Source of the DNA: Solibacillus sp. FSL R7-0682
Lineage (GTDB): Bacteria; Bacillota; Bacilli; Bacillales_A; Planococcaceae
Direction: 5' to 3'
DNA: 64,000 nt
Assembly (NCBI RefSeq): GCF_038005985.1
Contig: NZ_JBBOUI010000001.1
Coordinates: 2,562,001-2,626,000, forward strand
Numbering within the stretch: the first letter of the stretch is position 1; every line of letters begins with the position of its first letter. A program made the translations under genes and the position numbers. The notes under the pieces are model-generated. The model was not told where the DNA came from and made no database searches. It was given only the letters and a program-made list of their open reading frames with translations. This document shows positions 33,459 through 42,732 of this stretch, piece after piece.

Positions 33459-35017
33459 TTTGCACATGTGGCTTGAATATTTTCCGACCAAGGCATGTAA
33501 TTATGTAAAATCTCTGGTTGCTGATGAAACGGTACATTAGGTAATTCCGTCATCAGCTTTACCAGATACTGATAAAAATCAATTCCGTTTGCTTTGGCTG
33601 TTTCGGCCAAACTTAAACAAATGGCATTCGCTTTCGCACCTGCTTCACTCACAGAGAAAAGCCAGTTTTTGCGACCAATGACATTTGGACGAATCGCATT
33701 TTCAGCGGGATTATTATCAATAGCAACGTCCCCATTTTCAAGGAAAACTTTTAACTCAGATGAACGGCTTAATGTATATTCAGCTGCTTTCGCAATAGCA
33801 TTTTTGCCGAAGAAAGGCGAACGATCAATCCAATCGAAAAATTCATCGACAATCGGTTTTGCTTCTTGTTGACGAGCTTTCACGCGCTCTTCCGCTGAAA
33901 GATGTTTGATTTGACGCTCGATATGAAACAACCGATCGCAATATTGCACGCCTATTCGGCCATTCTTACTATCGGCTTTTAGCCAATAACGGCGTACATG
34001 CGCCCAACAGTTGGCGAATTGAACGTGCGGTAATTGACCATAAGCTGAATACCCATCACAGATGACAGTGCCTTTGAATCCCTTAATTAAATCTTCTAAT
34101 ATAGCTCGCCCTCGAGAAAGAGCACTCTTAAATAAAACGATAATGGGGCCTTCACTTTGTACACTGCGACATACCCAATTAAAAGCGTTTGATTGAGCTG
34201 GCTTTCCATCAGAACGCTTGATTATTTGTGCATAGGTTTCGTCGATATGCAGTACAGACTTTGCCGTTAATAGCTGCTTCATCAAATCATAAAGTGGTTG
34301 AAGCCAATCTTCTGCCACACGTATTACCCAATTGGAAAGATTTTTATCGTTTGTATGTAGGCCATGGCGTTCCCATTCATTTACCTGACGGTAAAGAGGC
34401 AAGTACTGAATAAACTTATCGTAGATAAGCTTGGCCAAAACAGTTGGGCCAGCAATGCTTCTTTGGATAGCACCTTGTGGTGCTTTACCACGTTTAATTT
34501 GAGCTTTTCGTAGGGCATCGTTTTTACACAATTTACACTCATACACATGTTCAAAATGCTGCACGCGCTTCAGGGAAGCTGGAATGAATTTCGCCTCTTC
34601 ACGTATCAACGTAGAACTGAATTCTACCATTTCCCCCTGACAACACTCACAAGCTAAGTTGGCTGGGTGATGATGAATTTCTTCAATTTCAATATCCTCA
34701 CGAAACGAATCATTTCGTTTTTTATTTGTCTTTTTACGAGTAACCGTATAACTAACCGTATCGGTGCTTTGTTCTTCTGTCTGCTCAGGTTCATTAAAAG
34801 ACGGATCGTCTTCAAATAAAGAGACTTGTCCATCAGGAGCTTGATACTTGGCTTTCTCCGATTTAGAGCCATATAACGCTTTTGTTAATTGGCGAACTTG
34901 CTCTGTTAAGGCTTCTATTTGTCGATTTGACTGAGCTAGTTGTTGCTCAAGTAATCGAATAATACGTTCGTTTTGTTCTTCTTGCTTTTGATTAACAGGC
35001 ATCAAATCGTTCACCAC
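33455..35017 (-). CDS. tnpC: IS66 transposase TnpC
   Basis: 520 residues, the DDE transposase. N-terminal leucine-zipper-like coiled coil (LLEQQLAQSNRQIEALTEQV), a zinc-finger domain (HPANLACECCQGEMVEF, YECKLCKNDAL), then the catalytic core with Asp in VLHIDETYAQI, Asp in TVICDGYSAYGQ and Glu in IDNNPAENAIRPN. A C-terminal tail after the core (NAICLSLAETAKANGIDFYQ) is usual for the family. GTG start with weak ribosome site. No frameshift, so it looks functional. Confidence 0.95.
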   Translation of the reverse strand: MVNDLMPVNQKQEEQNERIIRLLEQQLAQSNRQIEALTEQVRQLTKALYGSKSEKAKYQAPDGQVSLFEDDPSFNEPEQTEEQSTDTVSYTVTRKKTNKKRNDSFREDIEIEEIHHHPANLACECCQGEMVEFSSTLIREEAKFIPASLKRVQHFEHVYECKLCKNDALRKAQIKRGKAPQGAIQRSIAGPTVLAKLIYDKFIQYLPLYRQVNEWERHGLHTNDKNLSNWVIRVAEDWLQPLYDLMKQLLTAKSVLHIDETYAQIIKRSDGKPAQSNAFNWVCRSVQSEGPIIVLFKSALSRGRAILEDLIKGFKGTVICDGYSAYGQLPHVQFANCWAHVRRYWLKADSKNGRIGVQYCDRLFHIERQIKHLSAEERVKARQQEAKPIVDEFFDWIDRSPFFGKNAIAKAAEYTLSRSSELKVFLENGDVAIDNNPAENAIRPNVIGRKNWLFSVSEAGAKANAICLSLAETAKANGIDFYQYLVKLMTELPNVPFHQQPEILHNYMPWSENIQATCAK

Positions 35018-35067
35018 ATTCCGTCCAATTTTATATATGGGTAATTATACCATTATTGATGATGTAG

Positions 35068-35421
35068 TTAAAAGACACCTTTTGCAGATTTCGCAATGGC
35101 CTTCGGCTGTTGTAAAGATAATCCTTCTAATAACCAGCGCAGTTCCTGTTGTGAAAGGCTTCGCACCTCATTTTCATCTTTTGGCCATTGAAGCTTACCA
35201 TTATCCAATCGTTTGTAAAGCATGGCAAAGCCATCTCCATCAAAATACAAACATTTATAGCGGTCCTTACTCCATCCTGAAAAGAGAAAAATAGAATCGC
35301 TATACGGATCTAATTCGAAAGAATCTTGAACCAGCGTTGCGAGACCATCGATGCCTTTGCGCATATCGGTCTTCCCGCAAATAATATAGATGTTTTGTAC
35401 GCTCGTAAAATCACGCTTCAT
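35068..35421 (-). CDS. tnpB: IS66 accessory protein TnpB
   Basis: 117 residues, the standard length for IS66 Orf2. Conserved GKTDMRKGIDGLATLVQD, FLFSGWSKDRYKCLYFDGDG and FAMLYKRLDNGKLQWP. Needed with TnpC for IS66 transposition; precise role unclear. Its ATG overlaps the tnpA stop in ATGA, indicating translational coupling. Confidence 0.95.
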   Translation of the reverse strand: MKRDFTSVQNIYIICGKTDMRKGIDGLATLVQDSFELDPYSDSIFLFSGWSKDRYKCLYFDGDGFAMLYKRLDNGKLQWPKDENEVRSLSQQELRWLLEGLSLQQPKAIAKSAKGVF

Positions 35422-35612
35422 CGATTTTTCAGCTCCTTCATAATAGTTTGGATGATGCGTTCATCTACGCCATTGAAGAAAGCTATTTCAGCTACAGCGG
35501 TTTTAATCACACAACCTGGTGCAGCATTGTATTGAGAAGAATGAAACGAAGAAGCTTCAGTTGGAAGAGGATCAAGTTTGACGGGAACAATGGTCAATTT
35601 GTTTGCGGGCAT
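35418..35612 (-). CDS. tnpA: IS66 TnpA-like short accessory protein
   Basis: 64 residues in the tnpA position. Start has GGAGGTG at good spacing. IS66 TnpA proteins are usually longer and carry an HTH; here only a short sequence ending AEIAFFNGVDERIIQTIMKE remains, without an obvious HTH. Either a short form usual for this subgroup or a reduced version. Overlaps tnpB by 4 bases. Confidence 0.75.
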   Translation of the reverse strand: MPANKLTIVPVKLDPLPTEASSFHSSQYNAAPGCVIKTAVAEIAFFNGVDERIIQTIMKELKNR

Positions 35613-35696
35613 AAGAATGGCACCTCCTTTGATTGATACGTCTATCGTACCGGAGGTGCCTAGCGCTTTATATGCGTTATTTGATTACGGGCTTAC

Positions 35697-35704
35697 AGTA
35701 AAAA
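35697..35704. repeat. IS66 target-site duplication, right copy
   Basis: AGTAAAAA. It also begins the displaced original end of the EamA gene (AGTAAAAAG then CTAGAAAGTCCCTCGTAA). Confidence 0.95.
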
Positions 35705-35736
35705 GCTAGAAAGTCCCTCGTAAATAAGTATGCACA

Positions 35737-35774
35737 AAAATAGTGAGTACTCCCATCGTTCTCACTATTTTTTA
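35737..35774. terminator. bidirectional terminator
   Basis: AAAATAGTGAG pairs with CTCACTATTTT, followed by T6 on the plus side and preceded by A5. It may have served the EamA operon before IS insertion and serves the minus-strand gene at 35800. Confidence 0.7.
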
Positions 35775-35799
35775 TTTATGTTTAATAGTATTTAGTTTT

Positions 35800-36936
35800 T
35801 TAGTCAGCTAGTACGACTACATCATCTGCAAACCAAATTTGCTTTACATTTAATAATTCCCCTAAATATAATACAATAATTTCTATTTTCATCTCCAACT
35901 TAAATTGCTCTACAGCAACTTTCCAATCTTCCTCATTTGGAAAATTTTCAAATAGCTTTTCGTTACATATTAATACAATATTAGCCGATACATTTGTTGA
36001 TAATTCTAGTTTAAGCATTGTAAAAGCAAAGTTTAAAACCATTTTATAGTTAATGGGACCTTCTTGTTTTTTATAGTTGCTAAAAAAATCTAAGTAATTT
36101 TCAACTGTCAGATTACTACCTAGCATTATCGTTTCTTGATTAATATGTTGCGCAAATGGGATATATATAATATCATTTTGACATTTTTTCAAAATCTCCG
36201 AAACTTTTAACACTATTGCTGTTTGAAAATTTATGTACCTTTCCATTGATTCATCTTGTTGAACACAAAATACAAATGTAGAATTTTCAATTTCATTACA
36301 TAGCGGAACCTTTTTGGTTTGAAAACTCTCAAGCCAATGAAAAACTTCAGCAAACTGATTTTGTTCAATACAATAAAATAAATTGACTAAGTAATCTAAA
36401 TCAAGCGATTCCCAAATGTCATTTCCAAATAGCTTTTCTGCGGCATCCGCTTGCTCTTTTGCTTGTAATATAGCGCTATTCAATTGATTTTGTTCATTAC
36501 AATCATTAATTTCATATGATTGATAGCATTCATTTATAGATATTTGCTCACTATATTCACTGATATTCATAAACTTTTTAAGTTTATCCGAAAAAATCTC
36601 TATTATTTTCTTAACAACAAATGTAATTACTAAAAAACTCTTTGTACTTAAAAATTGAAAGTACTCTTTATTTTTTTTATATTCATTATAAAAGTACTTT
36701 ACGAAAGCAATTCGCCCCGCTTTTCCTTTCACTGGCTCTGTTCGAATATGCGCTTCATATTCATCTCCAATCTCTATTAATGACCATAAATCAAAGACAA
36801 ATAGGCAAAAATTTTCTTTCTGATCGCTTATTGTATTATCTAAATTAATTTTTTCTAATAATTGATAGAACTTAATTATGTGAGAACTATTACTTAGTGG
36901 CCAATCAAACAATCGATCTCTATACAATATTTCCAT
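35800..36936 (-). CDS. hypothetical protein with degenerate VWA-like C-terminus
   Basis: 378 residues. The first ~200 are helical and charged (LLEKINLDNTISDQKENFCL, IVKKIIEIFSDKLKKF-like). From about residue 225, STFVFCVQQDESMERY followed by AIVLKVSEILKK and IIYIPFAQHI resembles a von Willebrand A domain of the CoxE/YehP type, with the MIDAS DxSxS reduced to DESM; later ENYLDFFSNYKKQEGPINYK and ANIVLICNEKLFEN match the second and third MIDAS loops. Such proteins normally pair with a MoxR ATPase, which is absent here. Metal binding is probably lost. The gene is alone between terminators. Confidence 0.5.
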   Translation of the reverse strand: MEILYRDRLFDWPLSNSSHIIKFYQLLEKINLDNTISDQKENFCLFVFDLWSLIEIGDEYEAHIRTEPVKGKAGRIAFVKYFYNEYKKNKEYFQFLSTKSFLVITFVVKKIIEIFSDKLKKFMNISEYSEQISINECYQSYEINDCNEQNQLNSAILQAKEQADAAEKLFGNDIWESLDLDYLVNLFYCIEQNQFAEVFHWLESFQTKKVPLCNEIENSTFVFCVQQDESMERYINFQTAIVLKVSEILKKCQNDIIYIPFAQHINQETIMLGSNLTVENYLDFFSNYKKQEGPINYKMVLNFAFTMLKLELSTNVSANIVLICNEKLFENFPNEEDWKVAVEQFKLEMKIEIIVLYLGELLNVKQIWFADDVVVLAD

Positions 36937-37090
36937 TTATGTTAATTACACCCCCATTTTGACTTATAATATATACTAATTTCCCTAAAAAAACTATGCA
37001 AAATATGACAATATTTTTCGACAAAATTCGATTGAACTAATTTCAGAAGAAAAATCAAATAAGCTTATTAAAATTAAGTAAAAACATACT

Positions 37091-37133
37091 AAAAGGACTA
37101 TAACAATTTAGAATTTGTTATAGTCCTTCTTTA
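37091..37133. terminator. bidirectional terminator
   Basis: AAAAGGACTATAACAA pairs with TTGTTATAGTCCTTCTTT, ending at the stop of the HEAT protein gene (minus) and facing T-rich sequence on both sides. Confidence 0.75.
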
Positions 37134-38255
37134 TTATTTATTACGACTCTCCGTCATTTGCTTCCATACGGAACCTTTTGCTTCTTCTCCGCCCTCAATA
37201 CGAGCTAAAGCCATTTTTGCCTGTAGTTTTACTTCAAACTCTTTGTCCTCACTTGCTACTTTCAACGCTTCAATTGCTATCTCAGTACCAACCTCGTATA
37301 AATACATGGCCGCGCGCCAACGAACTAATTTATTTTTATCAGACAAGGCTTGGATCATTGCTGGTTCGAATGCTTCTAATCCTAGATCACTCATGCAATC
37401 TCCCGCCGTACGACGAACCGCTGCACTTTTATCATTCAATGCTTTTGTTAAGGCTGGTACAACTGCCTCATCTTCAATCATACCTAAATATACTGTTGCT
37501 AAACGACGAATCGACATTTGCTCGTCCTCTAACGCTTTTTCAAGTAATGGAATATCTTCTACTTCTGGGTCTGGAAGCTGATCAAGTAATTGGAAACGCT
37601 GTTGCCAATCTTCTACTTGAACATATTCCTCCAACGACACTGGCTTTCGTTCCTGAGCTGCAGTGACTACTTCCGTATTATCTGCTTCTAAAATTTGCTC
37701 CACTCGTTGTTGTGGATAAAGCGCGTCTACTTCTTTCAATACCTCTTGTGCGACTTGATCTTTATCTCCATAACGTACGCCAAAATCTACCCATTTACGT
37801 TCTAGAATATAATTATCTTCGCCAACTTTAAATTGTAACTGCTTAAATGCCATTGTAAAACGATCTCCTGCACTTAAACGTACTTCCCCTTCCCCATCGA
37901 AAGCTTTAATTTGTAGAGGAATAGCTTTATACATTTGCACATGTACATTCACTTCACCGTAATGTTCATTCAGTTGTTGCTGTTCACTTTCGATAGCTTC
38001 ACCGCCTAAAGCTTTTCGGATATCTGCTAATATTTGTTCCCATGCATATTTTGCATTACGCTCAACTGCTAAAAAGTTAGATACATGATATATTCCTTTT
38101 ACACCTTCTACAGCGAAAATGGCCTGTAACGGCTCAGATGCCTCATGAATATTGTCCTTTGTATAGTTAAAACTTTTGCCAAATGGCAAGTCTTGATCAA
38201 TAACAATTTTCATTGAATTTGGACTTGGTGTTGGTTCAATTAATAATATTTTCAT
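37134..38255 (-). CDS. ypgR: CvfC/YpgR-like protein with Nfu-N and HEAT repeats
   Basis: 373 residues. Starts with an Nfu/NifU N-terminal-like domain (KILLIEPTPSPNSMKIVIDQ, VKGIYHVSNFLAVERNAKYAW, to about residue 90), a middle beta-rich segment, and at least four C-terminal HEAT repeats (ALEDEQMSIRRLATVYLGMI, ALNDKSAAVRRTAGDCMSDL, ALSDKNKLVRWRAAMYLYEV, KEFEVKLQAKMALARI). This is the make-up of staphylococcal virulence factor C and Bacillus YpgR. Biochemical role unknown; the Nfu-like part suggests a link to Fe-S proteins (inference). ATG 38255 has GGAGG 7 bases upstream. Follows the ABC-F gene closely, in a unit with a YpgQ-like gene. Confidence 0.8.
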   Translation of the reverse strand: MKILLIEPTPSPNSMKIVIDQDLPFGKSFNYTKDNIHEASEPLQAIFAVEGVKGIYHVSNFLAVERNAKYAWEQILADIRKALGGEAIESEQQQLNEHYGEVNVHVQMYKAIPLQIKAFDGEGEVRLSAGDRFTMAFKQLQFKVGEDNYILERKWVDFGVRYGDKDQVAQEVLKEVDALYPQQRVEQILEADNTEVVTAAQERKPVSLEEYVQVEDWQQRFQLLDQLPDPEVEDIPLLEKALEDEQMSIRRLATVYLGMIEDEAVVPALTKALNDKSAAVRRTAGDCMSDLGLEAFEPAMIQALSDKNKLVRWRAAMYLYEVGTEIAIEALKVASEDKEFEVKLQAKMALARIEGGEEAKGSVWKQMTESRNK

Positions 38256-38267
38256 CACAGTTCCTCC

Positions 38268-40154
38268 TTATCCATTGACGATTTCATCTAAATAACTCCA
38301 ACGCTCAATTAGTTGTTCGTATTCACTATTAAATGTTTCTAAATCTGCTGTTAATTGCTGTAGCTTTGTGAAGTCTGAGCCCGCCGTCGAAATTTCTTCT
38401 TCAGCTAACATAATCTTTTCTTCCATTGCGGCAATATCGTCCGCGATTGTTTCCCACTCTTTTTGTTCTTTAAATGATAGTTTTTTCTTTTCGTTTTTTG
38501 TCTTTTCCTGTTTTGGTTTTTCTACTTTGACTTCTTTTGCTTCTTGCTGTTGTTCAGCTGCTTTTTTTGCTAAATAATCCGTGTAAATATCTAGGCTTTC
38601 ATTCACTCCACCTTTTCCGTCTAAAATCCATAGCTTTTTCGCAATACGGTCAAGGAAGAATCGATCATGGGAAATTGTGATGACAACACCAGGGAAATTT
38701 TCAATAAAATCTTCTAATACCCCTAATGTCTCAATATCTAAATCATTTGTGGGCTCGTCTAATAATAAAACATTTGGCTGTTCCATTAATAAGCGTAATA
38801 AATGAAGTCGCTTTCGTTCTCCACCTGATAATTTACTAATTGGCGTACCATGTGCGTGTAATGGGAATAAAAATCGCTCCAACATTTGAGAAGCCGAATA
38901 ACGTACCCCATCCGCATCTGTTATATCATTTGACGCTTCACGAATATAATCAATCATTCGCGCATTTTCATTCATAGGTGGTAAAGCTTGTTTAAAATGC
39001 AGGCGTTTAACGGTTGCACCTACTACAACCTCACCTTGATCTGGCTCAATTTCACCAGCTAACATATTTAGTAACGTAGATTTTCCATAACCATTCGCGC
39101 CAATAATCCCAATTCGATCACCTTGCTGTAAAAGAAAGCTAAAATCTTTAATAATTGTACGCTCTCCGTAAGCCTTCGAAATGCCATCTGATTCTAATAC
39201 TTTTTTACCTAATCGAGTCGTAGCAAGTCCTAGCTCTAAATCGCCTTGTTCACCAGAACGCTCTATTGCTTCATCCAACGCTTCAAATCGTTGAATACGG
39301 GCTTTTTGCTTTGTCGTTCGGGCCTTTGCACCGCGACGAATCCATTTTAATTCTGAGCGATAACGATTTTGTAATTTCGCTTGAGATGCAGCATTCATTT
39401 CTTCCCGAATAGCACGTGCCTCTAAGTAATCCCCGTATGTACCTGTATGGCGATACAATGTTTTATCCGCTAATTCATAAATATGTGTCGCTGTTTCATC
39501 TAAGAAATAGCGATCGTGGGTAATAAAGATCACTGCTCCCTTTAAGCGAGATACCATTTCCTGTAGCCATTCCGTTGATGTGACATCTAAATGGTTCGTT
39601 GGCTCGTCTAATAAATATAGATCAGCTGGTTCGATTAATACCTTAGCTAAAGCCACACGTTTTTGCTGTCCACCAGATAAGTCTGTTACATAATGATCAA
39701 ACATATCAATACCAAGCTTTGTTAACGCTTGTTTTGCTAAGGCGTTGACATCCCATGCGTTGTCCGAATCCATTTTCTGCTGTAAGCGAAATAGCTCATT
39801 TTGTAGCTTTTCGGATTGGGGATCCAACGATAATGAGGCCACCGTTTCCTCATACTGACGGTTTAACTGTAATATTGGTGAATCTCCACTAAACACCGCT
39901 TGTAGTACTGTTACATTCGACTCAAATTGAGGATCCTGCTCTAAATAGGCGATACGGTATTTATTCGGATGATCGAACTCAACGGTATCCGCATCCTGCT
40001 TACCTGCTATAATCGACAATAATGTTGATTTACCAGTACCGTTTATACCTATTAGCCCTGCACGCTCTCCTTCGTAAATTGTAAATTCGATATTTTCAAA
40101 TAGCGTTTTATCGCCAACTGTTTTTGTTAAATTTGATACGATTAAATGACTCAT
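38268..40154 (-). CDS. ABC-F ATPase (Uup type)
   Basis: 628 residues, two ATP-binding cassettes with no membrane domain. Walker A GINGTGKST and GANGYGKST, signatures DLSGGQQKRVALAK and KLSGGERKRLHLLR, Walker B LYLLDEPTNHLD and VLLLDEPTNDLD. An inter-domain linker (NAASQAKLQNRYRSELKWIR) and a C-terminal coiled coil (EEKIMLAEEEISTAGSDFTK) place it nearer Uup/EttA-like translation factors than exporters. Likely acts at the ribosome. Its ATG overlaps the stop of the HD-domain gene (ATGA), so they are coupled. Confidence 0.92.
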   Translation of the reverse strand: MSHLIVSNLTKTVGDKTLFENIEFTIYEGERAGLIGINGTGKSTLLSIIAGKQDADTVEFDHPNKYRIAYLEQDPQFESNVTVLQAVFSGDSPILQLNRQYEETVASLSLDPQSEKLQNELFRLQQKMDSDNAWDVNALAKQALTKLGIDMFDHYVTDLSGGQQKRVALAKVLIEPADLYLLDEPTNHLDVTSTEWLQEMVSRLKGAVIFITHDRYFLDETATHIYELADKTLYRHTGTYGDYLEARAIREEMNAASQAKLQNRYRSELKWIRRGAKARTTKQKARIQRFEALDEAIERSGEQGDLELGLATTRLGKKVLESDGISKAYGERTIIKDFSFLLQQGDRIGIIGANGYGKSTLLNMLAGEIEPDQGEVVVGATVKRLHFKQALPPMNENARMIDYIREASNDITDADGVRYSASQMLERFLFPLHAHGTPISKLSGGERKRLHLLRLLMEQPNVLLLDEPTNDLDIETLGVLEDFIENFPGVVITISHDRFFLDRIAKKLWILDGKGGVNESLDIYTDYLAKKAAEQQQEAKEVKVEKPKQEKTKNEKKKLSFKEQKEWETIADDIAAMEEKIMLAEEEISTAGSDFTKLQQLTADLETFNSEYEQLIERWSYLDEIVNG

Positions 40155-40804
40155 AAAATCCCGTCTCTTTCTTTTTTAAGCTGCTCTAAAAATTGTACCA
40201 TAAACCCATGGCGTTGTTGTGCCATCTCGCGTCCTTTATCTGTCACCATTAAGTCCTTTAATAAAAGCAGTTTTTCATAAAAGTGCGTTACACTTGCTGT
40301 CGATTTCGAACGATATTCCTCCACCGACATATCCATGCGCGCCTCTTCATTATCATCATATAGTTTGCGTCCCTTCGCTCCACCATAAGCAAAAGTACGA
40401 GCAATACCAACCGCGCCAATTGCATCCAAACGATCCGCGTCCCGCACAATTTTCGATTCTACAGTTGTTGCTGGGAGCTCGTTGCCGCCATTAAAGGACA
40501 CTTCTGCGATAACGGTTTCAATATGACGAATTTCTTCTTCTGTTAAATCTAGTTCTTCTAAAATACGTTTTTCATTTGACTTATCCGCCGCGTACTTTGA
40601 ATCACTCACATCATGGAGCAATACCGCCAGTAGTACGATTTTTTCATTGGCAGTTGGTTCCGTTTTTATAATAGCCAACGCATTTTGATACACACGTTCA
40701 ATATGTTGAAAATCATGACTCGCATCCATTTCGTTATAAATACCCATTACGAGTTCTTCACATTTGGCAATTTGATCATTCATTTTTATCACCGTTCCCA
40801 TCAA
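40151..40804 (-). CDS. ypgQ: HD-domain phosphohydrolase (YpgQ-like)
   Basis: Up to 217 residues. HD motif residues: HDFQHIERVYQNALAII, LLAVLLHDVSDSKYAAD, and IVRDADRLDAIGAVGIART, giving H...HD...D metal ligands. Bacillus YpgQ acts on nucleoside triphosphates; activity here is inferred. The TTG at 40804 has AAGGTGG 9-10 bases upstream; ATG 40801 and ATG 40783 are alternatives. Forms a three-gene unit with the ABC-F ATPase and YpgR-like genes. Confidence 0.82.
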   Translation of the reverse strand: MMGTVIKMNDQIAKCEELVMGIYNEMDASHDFQHIERVYQNALAIIKTEPTANEKIVLLAVLLHDVSDSKYAADKSNEKRILEELDLTEEEIRHIETVIAEVSFNGGNELPATTVESKIVRDADRLDAIGAVGIARTFAYGGAKGRKLYDDNEEARMDMSVEEYRSKSTASVTHFYEKLLLLKDLMVTDKGREMAQQRHGFMVQFLEQLKKERDGIL

Positions 40805-40997
40805 AATACTTTACCCACCTTATTTTAACATGAAATTAGCGATTCACCTGTTGTTCATGCTTTATCTTGCTTTCCTTCACCTTAATTTAAAATACATTTA
40901 TGTAAACTCAGAAGCGAGCATTTGGTTATCAACAAACCATGCAGTTTGCTGGATATACTTCGGGAAAAAGGAAATTCTTTTACCATTAATACAAAAC

Positions 40998-41034
40998 AAA
41001 AGCCGGTTTCTATCTTTTATAGGAATCGGCCTTT
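40998..41034 (-). terminator. terminator overlapping SMP-30 gene end
   Basis: AAAGCCGgTTtCTAT pairs with ATAGgAAtCGGCCTTT. Part of the stem encodes the last residues of the minus-strand gene (stop 41010-41012). The gap 40805-40997 upstream of the HD gene holds nothing else recognised. Confidence 0.5.
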
Positions 41035-41975
41035 ATAGGTTGTTCTTCTTTTATTAAGTTTTCTGTTTGATTTTTGGCTTCTAAGCATTGCTCGGGTATC
41101 GAATAGCGATACGATTCTCTTCCACTTATCGGTAGCTTTATTCGAAACATTCTACCCGACATTGGGTATTTTTTTAATTGCTCATTGGACATACCTTCAG
41201 ATGCAGTTGTTATAAATAGCTCATTTAAATGCTTTCCACCGAATGTACACGATGTAATTTTTAGAGCAGGTAAAATAATTTCATCTATTTTCTTTGATGT
41301 TTTAGGATTCCATCGAGAAATTTTAGCTCCTTCCCAATGTGCAACCCATAGCATATCTTGCTCATCAATGGTTATTCCATCTGGATAACCGGCTTCATTT
41401 TGAAAATCGATACAAATTTTTTTATTATACATTCTTGATTCATTCATATTATAGTTAAATTGATAAATAACTTTTTCCAATGAATCAACAACGTACATTA
41501 ATTTATTATTAGTCGACCAGGCGATACCATTTGCTAAATTCATATTAAACATTTTTTGTTCTACTTGAAAATTTCTATGTAAACAATATAGCCCGGCTTG
41601 ATGATGTTTATAAAACTTATTCATTGTCCCTGCAAAAAAACGACCGCTAGCATCACATTTTCCATCATTAAAACGGTTTTCTAGTAATTCCTTCTCAACA
41701 TGTTGAATAAGGACCGTAGTTCCTGTTTTTAAATCCAGTAAATAAAACCCATCTTCTAAGGTAATGATCGCATTTTTGCCTGTAGCTAGTGCCAATGAGC
41801 TAATTTGTTTTGAAAAATGGAGTGTTTTTATTTCATTTGAGCTCAGTGCATTGCAAATATATACTTTCTTTTCTAAAATATCGACCCAATATAATGTGGA
41901 AGTTTGGTGATCCCATACAGGGCTTTCACCTAAAGAAGTCGTAATTTCAGTAAAGGGCTGTATTGTTAATAACAT
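41010..41975 (-). CDS. SMP-30/gluconolactonase-family protein
   Basis: 321 residues, beta-propeller of the SMP-30/LRE type. GESPVWDHQTSTLYWVDILE (metal-binding Glu), ENRFNDGKCDASGRFFAGTM (Asn/Asp ligands), LANGIAWSTNNKLMYVVDSL and YPDGITIDEQDMLWVAHWEG are typical. Family members hydrolyse sugar lactones or related lactones in a Ca2+/Zn2+-dependent way; substrate unknown. Single-gene transcript on the minus strand. Confidence 0.88.
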   Translation of the reverse strand: MLLTIQPFTEITTSLGESPVWDHQTSTLYWVDILEKKVYICNALSSNEIKTLHFSKQISSLALATGKNAIITLEDGFYLLDLKTGTTVLIQHVEKELLENRFNDGKCDASGRFFAGTMNKFYKHHQAGLYCLHRNFQVEQKMFNMNLANGIAWSTNNKLMYVVDSLEKVIYQFNYNMNESRMYNKKICIDFQNEAGYPDGITIDEQDMLWVAHWEGAKISRWNPKTSKKIDEIILPALKITSCTFGGKHLNELFITTASEGMSNEQLKKYPMSGRMFRIKLPISGRESYRYSIPEQCLEAKNQTENLIKEEQPIKADSYKR

Positions 41976-42112
41976 AATTTCACTTCCTAAATACAGTAAT
42001 GATTTTTACTTTATTCAAGAAAACTTGCCGAAATCCTTTATTCGAAAGTAAATCCAGACAATTAAAAAGATTATTGCATTAATATGAAAAGATAAATTAA
42101 GGAGACCAATTT

Positions 42113-42649
42113 ATGTTAACTATCCGTCAAATCTTTCAAAAAGATTATCCTCAAGGGAAAATAGTAAGTTATAAATATACATCTAACAAATACTATGATG
42201 TCAGTATAAAAAAAACAGAAACAAGTTGGCAAATCTCTTTGGAAGAAGAAAAATTAGCAAATCCATTTGAAAAACTTTTAGAAGAGGAAATTTTCGAAGA
42301 TTACAAGAATGGCTCCGAATATTATATAGGAGAGTGGAATGGACAAGAAATCGCAGTATTAGTCATTCAACAAATGGCATGGAATAATACATTATTAATT
42401 CATGACTTATATGTTACTGAGTCTTTTAAAAGAAATGGAATCGGGGAAAAGTTGATGGTAGTTGCTAAGAAAAGAGGAAGTGCATTAGGCGTTAGATCCA
42501 TCACTTTAGAAACGCAAACTTCTAATTATCCAGCCATTCAATTTTATTTGAAAAACGGTTTTGAATTGGTTGGAGTTAATACAATTTCATATACGAATGA
42601 AGATATGGAAAATAAGGAAGTGCGAATTGAATTGGCGTATGTTTATTAG
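42113..42649 (+). CDS. GNAT family N-acetyltransferase
   Basis: 178 residues. N-terminal half not recognisable; C-terminal half is a GNAT core with strand LLIHDLYVTESFKRNGIGEK (acetyl-CoA loop RNGIGEKLM), then VRSITLETQTSNYPAIQFYL and KNGFELVGVNTISY. The target (small molecule or protein) is unknown. AAGGAG lies about 10 bases before the ATG. Confidence 0.85.
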   Translation: MLTIRQIFQKDYPQGKIVSYKYTSNKYYDVSIKKTETSWQISLEEEKLANPFEKLLEEEIFEDYKNGSEYYIGEWNGQEIAVLVIQQMAWNNTLLIHDLYVTESFKRNGIGEKLMVVAKKRGSALGVRSITLETQTSNYPAIQFYLKNGFELVGVNTISYTNEDMENKEVRIELAYVY

Positions 42650-42732
42650 AATATCCAGCCAAATCGAACAAACTTTATCACCTTAACTCGTTGTAAATTC
42701 GACGACGATTTTAATATTTTTACTTTTCATCA

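Larger units (their letters stand above)
33369..35696 (-). mobile_element. IS66-family insertion sequence, complete
   Basis: 2328 bp. Terminal inverted repeats start GTAAGCCCG at both ends (left 33369; right reversed to 35696), followed by partly matching sequence such as CGGTACG near 40 bases in. Flanked by an 8-bp direct repeat AGTAAAAA (33361-33368 and 35697-35704), the duplication size expected for IS66. Contains tnpA, tnpB and tnpC in order on the minus strand, all open. Confidence 0.95.

Noticed and set aside
37178-37666. 162-codon plus-strand frame inside the HEAT protein gene
   Set aside because: Leu-rich antisense shadow of the HEAT repeats without a ribosome site.
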